Below are positions 6,657 through 12,284 of a DNA stretch of 12,284 nucleotides, in pieces. Under the pieces are notes generated by a model, which saw only the letters and a list, made by a program, of their open reading frames with translations, was not told the DNA's origin and made no database searches. Numbering within the stretch: the stretch's first letter is position 1; the number at the start of each line of letters is the position of its first letter. The position numbers and the translations under genes were made by a program. Origin of the DNA: Candidatus Solibacter sp. (lineage in GTDB: Bacteria; Acidobacteriota; Terriglobia; Bryobacterales; Bryobacteraceae); assembly GCA_017883355.1 (NCBI GenBank), contig JADGNS010000042.1, positions 1-12,284 on the forward strand. The letters are read 5' to 3'.

Positions 6657-7973
6657 TCACTGCAATGAGTCCATTAGACTGTGGAGTAACCTGTTCAATT
6701 CGGCTTCGGTGTGGCGCTCTTTTTCGATCTTGTTGATCGAGTGGATTACGGTAGTGTGGTGTTTGCCCCCGAACGCGCGGCCGATCTCCGGCAGCGACGC
6801 GTTGGTCAGTTCCTTCACCAGGTACATGGCCACCTGCCGCGGGTACACCACCTTCTTCGTGTTGCTCTTTTCCTTCAGTTGCGATTGCTTCACCTGGAAC
6901 TTCTCCGCCACCGCCTTCTGGATCGCATCGATCGTGATCCGGCGGTCCTGCACGTGTACCAGGTGCTTCAATACCTGCTGCGACATTTGCAGGTTGATCG
7001 GCGTTCCCGTCAGCGAAGAATACGCGATCAACTTGACCAGCGCCCCTTCCAACTCGCGCACATTCGACTTGGTCTTGGAAGCCATGAACGAGCGGACATC
7101 GTCCGGCAGTTTCACGCCTTCCACCTCCGCCTTTTTGTCCAGGATTGCCATCTTGGTTTCCAGGTCCGGTGGCTGTATATCCGCCAGCAGTCCCCATTCG
7201 AAACGCGAGCGCAACCGCTCCAGCAACCCCGGTATGTCTTTCGGCGGCGAATCGCTGGAAATCACAATCTGCTTCTGATGATCGTGCAACTCGTTGAAGG
7301 TGTGAAAGAACTCTTCCTGCGTGCGCTCCTTATTGCCCAGAATCTGGATGTCGTCCACCAGCAATACATCCGCTTCGCGATAGCGCTGGTGAAACTGCTG
7401 CATCCGTTCCGTCCGGATGCACGAAATCATCTCGTTCATGAAGCGCTCGCTGGACGTATAAATGATCCGCATCGCGCCATGCCGGTCGATCAGCTCGCGG
7501 CCGATCGCGTGCATCAAATGGGTCTTGCCCATACCCACGCCGCCATACAAAAACAGGGGGTTATAGCTGCGCGAGGGGTTTGTCGCCACCGATTTCGCCG
7601 CCGCATGCGCGAACTGGTTGCAGGCCCCCACCACAAACGAATCAAACGTGAATTTCGGGTTCAGCGCCGACGAAGACGCGTCCGCTTCGTTCGCTGCCGC
7701 GCTCACCGCCGCCGGCGCCATGGCCTGCGCGGCCCGCCCAACCGCCGTCTCATAACTCACCCGCCGCAACGGAAGCCTCAGCTCCTCAATGCCGGCGGCG
7801 ATCAGGTTGGAATACTCCGTCTCCAGCCATGCCCGCGTCTCCCGGTCCGGTACCGAAACATACAAGGTGTCGCCTTCGTGGCCGACCTGTGCCGTACCCT
7901 TGAGCCAGTTGTCGAATCCTTCGGCACTGACCTTTCTCTGCAAGTAGTTACGTATTTGATCCCAAAAATTCAT
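6657..7973 (-). CDS. dnaA: Chromosomal replication initiator protein DnaA
   Basis: A 438-residue AAA+ initiator that binds DnaA boxes at oriC, melts the origin and recruits the helicase. Domain I (about 1-85; FWDQIRNYLQRKVS start) is followed by a short, Ala-rich linker (about 86-110). Domain III carries FTFDSFVVG, Walker A GGVGMGKT (144-151, K150), Walker B LLVDDIQ (D207/D208) and an arginine-containing LLERLRSRFEWGL block. Domain IV ends with the DNA-reading helix GGKHHTTVIHSINKIE. That helix is unusual against E. coli GGRDHTTV: K404 and H405 replace Arg and Asp, and the residue aligned with E. coli R399 is Asn. The ATG at 7971-7973 gives the expected N-terminus; no strong Shine-Dalgarno sequence precedes it. 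It is first of the dnaA, dnaN, gyrB series. Confidence 0.97.
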   Translation of the reverse strand: MNFWDQIRNYLQRKVSAEGFDNWLKGTAQVGHEGDTLYVSVPDRETRAWLETEYSNLIAAGIEELRLPLRRVSYETAVGRAAQAMAPAAVSAAANEADASSSALNPKFTFDSFVVGACNQFAHAAAKSVATNPSRSYNPLFLYGGVGMGKTHLMHAIGRELIDRHGAMRIIYTSSERFMNEMISCIRTERMQQFHQRYREADVLLVDDIQILGNKERTQEEFFHTFNELHDHQKQIVISSDSPPKDIPGLLERLRSRFEWGLLADIQPPDLETKMAILDKKAEVEGVKLPDDVRSFMASKTKSNVRELEGALVKLIAYSSLTGTPINLQMSQQVLKHLVHVQDRRITIDAIQKAVAEKFQVKQSQLKEKSNTKKVVYPRQVAMYLVKELTNASLPEIGRAFGGKHHTTVIHSINKIEKERHTEAELNRLLHSLMDSLQ

Positions 7974-7977
7974 CAGC

Positions 7978-8170
7978 TTTTACACACGAAGAGCACACTT
8001 TTCCCACAGGTTTTTTCACAATAGCGCAGAACTCTGTGGATGCTGTCTACAGGAAGAATCGCCAGCGCAGTGCCCGTTACACCACACGCTGCATCGCAGC
8101 TTCTGTGCCCTTAACCGAGAAGTAGAATAGCACAGCGGATCGGCTTGTCTACAAGTTTATAAATGCTTTC
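7978..8170. other. Candidate oriC / DnaA-box cluster upstream of dnaA
   Basis: This gap holds several DnaA-box-like 9-mers. TTTTACACA (7978-7986) and TTTTTCACA (8012-8020) differ from TTATNCACA at one position. TTTCCCACA (8000-8008), TGTGGATGC (8035-8043, minus-strand box GCATCCACA) and TTGTCTACA (8145-8153) differ at two. CCACAG (8004-8009) and CTGTGG (8034-8039) form an inverted pair. An AT-rich patch follows at about 8155-8170 (GTTTATAAATGC), a possible unwinding site. GCTGC/GCAGC (8088-8100) is a small hairpin in the presumed dnaA leader. Gene directions diverge here. No site is a perfect consensus box, so this is a candidate origin only. Confidence 0.55.
8124..8151 (-). promoter_or_regulatory. 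Candidate dnaA promoter
   Basis: On the minus strand, TAGACA (8151-8146) is followed after 16 bases by TATTCT (8129-8124), and TGC directly before the -10 gives an extended -10. Transcription would start near 8117, leaving a leader of about 144 bases that contains most of the DnaA-box-like sites. The -35 is embedded in TTGTCTACA, a weak box, so autoregulation by DnaA is possible. Predicted by eye only. Confidence 0.4.
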
Positions 8171-8194
8171 GTTTGTATGACTTTCCCAATACGT

Positions 8195-8223
8195 TTGACA
8201 TCGGTTATGTTTCCGCGTAAAAA
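8195..8223 (+). promoter_or_regulatory. Candidate promoter of the tRNA-Gly gene
   Basis: A consensus TTGACA (8195-8200) is followed after 17 bases by TAAAAA (8218-8223). The -10 ends 16 bases before the mature tRNA 5' end, as expected for a short tRNA leader. The -10 lies in an 8-bp inverted repeat (8215-8236). Confidence 0.55.
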
Positions 8224-8236
8224 TAGAGTTTTACGC
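8215..8236. repeat. Perfect inverted repeat over the tRNA promoter -10
   Basis: GCGTAAAA (8215-8222) and TTTTACGC (8229-8236) are exact reverse complements separated by ATAGAG. The pair covers the -10 box and probable transcription start, and ends three bases before the tRNA. It could be an operator; the RNA would not contain the full left arm, so an RNA hairpin is unlikely on the plus strand. Confidence 0.6.
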
Positions 8237-8239
8237 TGA

Positions 8240-8315
8240 GCGGGAGTAACTCAGCTGGTAGAGTGCGACCTTGCCAAGGTCGATGTCGCCGGTTCGAATC
8301 CGGTCTCCCGCTCCA
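8240..8315 (+). tRNA. tRNA-Gly (anticodon GCC)
   Basis: A full 76-base cloverleaf. The acceptor GCGGGAG (8240-8246) pairs with CTCCCGC (8305-8311); the D-loop has AGCTGGTAGA; the anticodon stem CGACC/GGTCG encloses TTGCCAA with anticodon GCC at 8273-8275; the T arm GCCGG-TTCGAAT-CCGGT has one G-U pair. The discriminator is T, and the CCA end is encoded (8313-8315). It reads glycine codon GGC, and GGU by wobble. The next gene's start codon is only 22 bases downstream, and no terminator is visible between them, so read-through into that gene is likely. Confidence 0.97.
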
Positions 8316-8337
8316 TTACTTCTACCCTCCGATTGCC

Positions 8338-8976
8338 ATGATTAACCGCTTGGTTCTGCTTCCTCTTGGCCTCCTGTTGGTTGCGTTCTCCGCTTCGGCT
8401 CAGGACTATAAACTGGAACCCGTCGCCACGGCCGCGCCCGGTTTGCCCGCCGCCTACGCGTCCGTGATCCAGACCCAGGGATTCCGCGTCAACGGCGCTT
8501 CCGGCCCCTGGTGCGAAGTCTGGCTGGCCAAATCCCTGCCTCTGGGCGCCAAACCCGACGACGCCGCCATTTCCTTCGGCATCGCCCAGGGAACGCTGCT
8601 CGGCGTCATCCGCTTTCCCGGCAAGGGCGCCGACCGCCGCGGCCAGGTCATTCCAGCCGGCGTCTACACCCTCCGCTATAGTCTGTTCCCCGTGGACGGT
8701 GCCCATTCCGGCGTGGCCCCACAACGCGATTTCGCGCTGCTGACACCGCTCGCCTCAGACCCCGACCCCGCCGCTAAACCCGCCTTCGACGACCTCGTCA
8801 AGATGAGCGGTAAAGCCTCCGGCACCCCGCACCCGGCCGTCCTGTCGCTGGAAACGCCTCCTACCGGCGCCACCGCCCCCGGCGTCGTCAAGGAAGGCGA
8901 ACACGATTGGACGCTTACCCTCAAAGCCGGCGACCTCACCTTCTCCATCATCGTCGTCGGCAAGTCCGAAGGGTAA
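8338..8976 (+). CDS. Secreted protein of unknown function
   Basis: A 212-residue protein with a clear Sec signal peptide: MINR, then hydrophobic LVLLPLGLLLVAF, then SASA|QD with cleavage expected after residue 21. The mature part looks beta-rich and has no Cys pair or lipobox. A VIPAGVYTLRYSLFP block recalls beta-sandwich exported proteins such as the DUF2911 kind, but the likeness is too weak to name it. The ATG at 8338 is chosen because it starts the signal peptide; the frame is open further upstream into the tRNA, which cannot be coding there. There is no recognisable Shine-Dalgarno sequence. It lies 22 bases after the tRNA and 49 bases before the permease gene, so it may be cotranscribed with both. 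Its coding strand is C-rich. Confidence 0.75.
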   Translation: MINRLVLLPLGLLLVAFSASAQDYKLEPVATAAPGLPAAYASVIQTQGFRVNGASGPWCEVWLAKSLPLGAKPDDAAISFGIAQGTLLGVIRFPGKGADRRGQVIPAGVYTLRYSLFPVDGAHSGVAPQRDFALLTPLASDPDPAAKPAFDDLVKMSGKASGTPHPAVLSLETPPTGATAPGVVKEGEHDWTLTLKAGDLTFSIIVVGKSEG

Positions 8977-9001
8977 CCGATCCTCCCCACCCGCGTCTAA
9001 A

Positions 9002-9021
9002 CCCCCGATCACGAAAGGGGG
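9002..9021 (+). promoter_or_regulatory. Hairpin covering the permease Shine-Dalgarno site
   Basis: CCCCC (9002-9006) can pair with GGGGG (9017-9021), enclosing a 10-base loop. The G-run is the only Shine-Dalgarno-like element of the permease gene, 4 bases before its ATG at 9026. Pairing would hide it. Five G-C pairs with a large loop are only moderately stable, so any translational control is speculative. Confidence 0.35.
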
Positions 9022-9025
9022 CGTC

Positions 9026-11476
9026 ATGGGCGCTTTCACGCAGAACTTACGATACGGCCTCCGCATGCTGGGCAGGAACGCCAGCTTCACCGCCGCCGCG
9101 GTGCTCTGCCTCGCCTTGGGAATCGGCGCCACTACCGCCATCTTCAGCGTGGTCAACGCCGTTCTCCTCCGCCAGCTCCCCTACGCCCACGCCGACCGTC
9201 TGGTCCGCGTCTTCACCGAATTCCCCAACTTCCCCAACGGCGGATTGCGCCACTTCTGGGTGTCCCCGCCCGAATACCTCGACCTCAAACGCGACGCCAC
9301 CTCCTTTCAAGCCGTCGAAGGCTGGGCCAATTTTGGGGCCAACCTCGCCGGCGCCAGTGAGCCGGTGCGCTCCACCGTCGGCGTCGTCACCGGCGGCCTG
9401 CTCCCCATGCTCGGCGTTACACCTGTGCGGGGCCGCCTGCTCAACCCACAGGACGACAGCCCCAACGCCCCGCTGACCGCCGTGCTCTCCTATAGCCTTT
9501 GGCAGCGCGCCTTCGGCGGCGAAGCTTCCGTCCTCGGCCGCGATATCCGCCTCAACGGCAACGCCTGCACCGTGGTCGGCATCATGCCGCGCGGTTTCGC
9601 CTTCCCCCCGGGCGAACTCGACCCGCCCGAGCTCTGGGTTCCGCTACAGATCGATCCCGCCAAACCCGGCAGTCGCGGCAGCCACTACTTGAACCTCCTC
9701 GCCCTCCTCAAGCCGGGCACCGGGACCGCCCAGGCACAGGCCGAAATGACACGCTACGCCAAGCACGATTCAGACACTCGAGGCCCCGCCAACCACCCGT
9801 TCGATCCCAAGAACCACCCCATCGTGCTCGCCGGCTTCCAGGAAGAGATCGTCAGAGGCGTCCGCCGCGCCATGCTCGTGCTTCTCGGCGCGGTCGGCTT
9901 CGTGCTGCTCATCGCCTGCGTCAACGTGGCCAACCTCCTGTTGGCGCGCGCCGAATCCCGCCGCCGCGAAATCGCCGTGCGCGCCGCCATCGGCGCCGGC
10001 CTCGGACGCCTGCTCCAGCAGTTCATCATCGAAGGCGTCCTGCTCTCCCTCGCCGGCGCGGTCTTCGGCATCCTGCTGGCCTTCGGCGGACTCCGCCTCC
10101 TGGTCGCCACCAACGCCGGCAGCATCCCGCGCGTCGCCGAGATCGGCATCGATTGGCAGGTGCTGCTCTTTACTCTCGCTATCAGCGGGGCCACCGGTGT
10201 CGTCTTCGGCTTGGCGCCCGTCATTCACATGCGCACCGCCAAGCTCCACGACACGTTGAAAGCCACCGTCGGACGCGCCACCGGCGCCGTCGCCGCCAAT
10301 CGCTTCCGTGCCCTGCTGGTCACCTCGGAACTGGCGCTCGCCTTGATCCTGCTCATCGGATCGGGCCTCATGGTGAAGGCTTTCTGGAAGTTGCAGGAAG
10401 TGGACGCCGGCATGAATCCCAATCACCTGCTGACCATGCGCCTTTCGCTTCCCTCCGTCACCTACAAGGCCCCGGACGGCGTCAACGGCTTCTATGGGGG
10501 GCTGGCCGCGCGCCTCAATACCCTGCCTGGCGTGGTGTCCGCCGCCATCGCCAGCGGACTGCCGCCGGCGCGCCCCATCAATGCCAACGACACCCTGATC
10601 GAAGGCTTCGTCCCGGTTCCCAACGGCCCCATACAGAATATCGACTACTGGAATTCCGTCTCCGGAAAATACTTCGAGACCATCGGCGCCCACCTGCTGG
10701 AAGGCCGCTTCCTCAACGACGGCGATGGCGCCGCTTCTCCGTTCGTCGTAGCGATCAACCAGACGATGGCCAAAACCTTCTGGCCCCGCGAAAGCGCTCT
10801 CGGACATCGCGTTCGCTCAGGCGGCAACGACTCTCCCTGGCGAACGATCGTCGGCGTGGTGGCCGACGTCAAGAATGCCGCCCTCGATCGGCCCGCCGGC
10901 ACCGAGCTCTACTTCCCCTTCCCGCAACTGCCCCGCCAGCTCAGTTGGGTCGTAGTGCGCGCTCAAGGCGACCCCATGAGTCTCACCGGCGCGGTGCGCG
11001 CTTGCATCCGCGCCCTGGATCGCGGGCTGCCCATTTCCAACATCGGCTCCATGGAAGACGTCATGACCACCGCCCGTTCCCGGCCGCGCTTCCTGACCCT
11101 GCTCCTGACCCTCTTCTCTTCGCTCTCACTGATTCTCGCCGCGCTCGGCATCTACGGCGTGATCTCCTACGCCGTGGCGCAGCGCACCAACGAAATCGGC
11201 ATCCGCATGGCTCTGGGTGCGCGCTCTGGCGACGTCATCCGCCTGATCGGCGCCGCCGGTGTGCGCCTGGCGCTGGCCGGCACGGCCCTCGGCGCCGCGG
11301 GAGCCTTCGTCCTCACGCGTTTCCTGAGCGGACTGCTCTTCGGCGTGAGTTCGCTCGATCCGCTGACCTTCGTAGCGATGGCCGTGACCCTGATCGCCGT
11401 CACCCTCCTCGCCTGCTACATTCCCGCCCGCCGCGCCAGTCGCGTGGACCCCCTGATCGCCCTGCGGTATGAGTAG
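9026..11476 (+). CDS. ADOP-type orphan ABC permease (duplicated MacB/FtsX domains)
   Basis: An 816-residue inner-membrane protein with two MacB-periplasmic-core plus FtsX units. Unit 1: anchor helix about 21-48 (FTAAAVLCLALGIGATTAIF), periplasmic domain about 50-280, then helices near 283-308, 338-358 and 379-399. Unit 2: helix about 430-452, periplasmic domain about 455-685, helices near 690-717, 745-768 and 782-802, ending RRASRVDPLIALRYE, the usual end of this family. The N-terminus NLRYGLRMLGRN and the SPPEYLDLKR block fit the family of duplicated permeases greatly expanded in Acidobacteria. No ATPase gene accompanies it, as is usual for that family. MacB-like relatives act as mechanotransmitters for export with an ATPase; the cargo here is unknown. 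GGGGG lies 4 bases before the ATG. Confidence 0.93.
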   Translation: MGAFTQNLRYGLRMLGRNASFTAAAVLCLALGIGATTAIFSVVNAVLLRQLPYAHADRLVRVFTEFPNFPNGGLRHFWVSPPEYLDLKRDATSFQAVEGWANFGANLAGASEPVRSTVGVVTGGLLPMLGVTPVRGRLLNPQDDSPNAPLTAVLSYSLWQRAFGGEASVLGRDIRLNGNACTVVGIMPRGFAFPPGELDPPELWVPLQIDPAKPGSRGSHYLNLLALLKPGTGTAQAQAEMTRYAKHDSDTRGPANHPFDPKNHPIVLAGFQEEIVRGVRRAMLVLLGAVGFVLLIACVNVANLLLARAESRRREIAVRAAIGAGLGRLLQQFIIEGVLLSLAGAVFGILLAFGGLRLLVATNAGSIPRVAEIGIDWQVLLFTLAISGATGVVFGLAPVIHMRTAKLHDTLKATVGRATGAVAANRFRALLVTSELALALILLIGSGLMVKAFWKLQEVDAGMNPNHLLTMRLSLPSVTYKAPDGVNGFYGGLAARLNTLPGVVSAAIASGLPPARPINANDTLIEGFVPVPNGPIQNIDYWNSVSGKYFETIGAHLLEGRFLNDGDGAASPFVVAINQTMAKTFWPRESALGHRVRSGGNDSPWRTIVGVVADVKNAALDRPAGTELYFPFPQLPRQLSWVVVRAQGDPMSLTGAVRACIRALDRGLPISNIGSMEDVMTTARSRPRFLTLLLTLFSSLSLILAALGIYGVISYAVAQRTNEIGIRMALGARSGDVIRLIGAAGVRLALAGTALGAAGAFVLTRFLSGLLFGVSSLDPLTFVAMAVTLIAVTLLACYIPARRASRVDPLIALRYE

Positions 11477-11494
11477 CGTAGCCTTTCGGCTGCC

Positions 11495-11516
11495 ATGCCG
11501 GCATTCGTGCCGGCAT
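11495..11516 (+). terminator. Hairpin terminator after the permease gene
   Basis: ATGCCGGCA (11495-11503) pairs perfectly with TGCCGGCAT (11508-11516) across the loop TTCG, followed by TCTT. It starts 18 bases after the permease stop. The same bases form a direct repeat, TGCCGGCATTC at 11496-11506 and 11508-11518, because the core TGCCGGCA is itself a palindrome. A smaller hairpin, AGCC/GGCT (11480-11491), precedes it. The T-run is weak. Confidence 0.6.
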
Positions 11517-11558
11517 TCTTGAAGAACGTCGGCAAGGACGCAGGCGCCGGAGTAGGAT

Positions 11559-12137
11559 ATGAGTATGGCCGTGAGGCACATTCCGTGGATTTCTCCGGAC
11601 GAATATTTGGACCAGGAGGAGCAGTCCTCGACTCGCCACATGTACTGTGCCGGTGCGGTCACAGCCATGGCAGGGGGATCCCTCGCTCACGGGATGCTGG
11701 CGATGAATCTGGGGGCGGAACTCCGCGCGGCGCTGCGCGGACGTGGGTGCCGGGTTGTTGGCAGCGACGTGTTATTCCGGACTGGATCGGGAGAGATGTT
11801 CACGTATCCGGACGTGATGGTGCTTTGCGGTCCGGTTGAGACCGTGGAGGGCCGGCCGCACGTGATGACGAACCCTGTGTTCGTGGCGGAGGTGCTTTCG
11901 CAGAGCACCGAGGGGATGGATCGCGGAGCGAAGTCGCGGGAGTATCGGGCGAGCGGGTCGCTCCGCCAGTATGCGTTGGTATCACAGGAGCAGCCCTGGG
12001 TGGAAATCCACACGCGGGATGAGGCGGGGTTCTGGCGGATCAGCGAAACCCGCGGCTGGGAAGCGGATTGCGAGTTCACGGCGATTGATTGCCGGGTGCC
12101 GATGGCGGCGCTGTACGAGGGCGTTCTCGAGAAATAG
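11559..12137 (+). CDS. Uma2-family (PD-(D/E)XK superfamily) nuclease-like protein
   Basis: A 192-residue protein of the usual Uma2/DUF820 length. An N-terminal WISPDEYLD block is followed by the family core: TYPDVMV with D85, then VAEVLSQSTEGMDRGAKSREY with E111 and K125, the presumed metal-binding and catalytic residues of the restriction-endonuclease fold. A biological role has not been established for the family, which occurs in many copies in cyanobacteria and some soil bacteria. It stands alone, with no partner methylase or antitoxin visible. The ATG at 11559 has GGAG 6 bases upstream; a second ATG at residue 3 is possible. Its coding strand is G-rich, unlike the C-rich genes just upstream. 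Confidence 0.9.
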   Translation: MSMAVRHIPWISPDEYLDQEEQSSTRHMYCAGAVTAMAGGSLAHGMLAMNLGAELRAALRGRGCRVVGSDVLFRTGSGEMFTYPDVMVLCGPVETVEGRPHVMTNPVFVAEVLSQSTEGMDRGAKSREYRASGSLRQYALVSQEQPWVEIHTRDEAGFWRISETRGWEADCEFTAIDCRVPMAALYEGVLEK

Positions 12138-12160
12138 GGGGCACAAACCGGCTCCCCATC

Positions 12161-12268
12161 GTGGACGCGTTTCGAACTTTGGTGGCCTGCCCGCCGCCGG
12201 CGATCAGGGTGGCCTTCGAGCAGGTTCAGGCGCTTATGGCCCGTAATTTGGACGACTACCCGCAGTGA
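12161..12268 (+). CDS. Doubtful 35-codon reading frame
   Basis: From GTG at 12161 to TGA at 12266-12268 the frame reads DAFRTLVACPPPAIRVAFEQ and ends in ARNLDDYPQ. The pattern of an amphipathic helix is plausible, but there is no Shine-Dalgarno sequence, the start is GTG, and no family is recognised. It could be a small protein or the tail of a decayed gene. The rest of 12138-12284 shows nothing I can name. Confidence 0.2.
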   Translation: MDAFRTLVACPPPAIRVAFEQVQALMARNLDDYPQ

Positions 12269-12284
12269 CCATCAACCAGAGGTT

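Noticed and set aside
6711..8024. A 437-codon plus-strand frame opposite dnaA
   Set aside because: Antisense shadow of dnaA; Arg/His/Leu-rich, without any domain.
8263..8337. Upstream extension of the secreted-protein gene to 8263
   Set aside because: It would begin within the tRNA. The ATG at 8338 begins a textbook signal peptide.
8251..8724. A 157-codon minus-strand frame ending in GFEPATSTLARSHST
   Set aside because: That tail is the well-known false translation of the antisense strand of a tRNA gene; the rest is opposite the secreted-protein gene.
9499..11472. A 657-codon plus-strand frame inside the permease gene
   Set aside because: It is a second frame of the permease with an Arg/Pro/His-rich low-complexity product, typical of a shifted reading of GC-rich coding DNA.

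Overview
The window looks like the replication-origin neighbourhood of a GC-rich bacterial chromosome. The best guess for the host is an acidobacterium, perhaps of the Solibacter/Bryobacter type. That guess rests on a long orphan permease of the Acidobacteria-expanded ADOP type, a GyrB carrying the long insertion common in Gram-negative bacteria, and the overall protein style. It is an inference without any database search.

Layout. At 1-581 lie the 3' end of a PLP-dependent decarboxylase (+) and a convergent small VOC/glyoxalase-fold gene (-), with a perfect hairpin between them. At 582-2378 is a membrane-anchored MutS-type ATPase (+). At 2379-2837 there is no intact gene; the stretch holds the 3' remnant of a chemotaxis receptor and a 32-nt-arm inverted repeat. 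At 2838-7973 are gyrB, dnaN and dnaA, all on the minus strand and transcribed in the order dnaA, dnaN, gyrB, with no recF between dnaN and gyrB. At 7974-8239 is the dnaA upstream region, with several DnaA-box-like 9-mers, a plausible dnaA promoter, and on the other side a tRNA promoter with an 8-bp inverted repeat over its -10 box. At 8240-8315 is tRNA-Gly(GCC). At 8338-11476 are a secreted protein of unknown function and a duplicated FtsX/MacB-type permease (+). At 11495-11516 is a hairpin terminator candidate. At 11559-12137 is a Uma2-family PD-(D/E)XK nuclease-like gene, followed by about 150 bases holding only a doubtful short reading frame.

How the parts work together. DnaA, the beta clamp and GyrB are the initiator, processivity factor and supercoiling subunit of chromosome replication. 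Genes diverge from about 8.0-8.2 kb, which fits an origin there. DnaA-box-like sites of the form TTTTNCACA lie on both sides of dnaA, so a bipartite oriC like that of Bacillus is plausible. The DNA-binding helix of this DnaA differs from the E. coli protein at residues that read the box, so the sites and the protein may have changed together.

The flanking genes (membrane MutS, decaying chemotaxis receptor, ADOP permease, Uma2) are accessory and not visibly linked to one another. I see no CRISPR array, prophage, intact insertion sequence or defence island.
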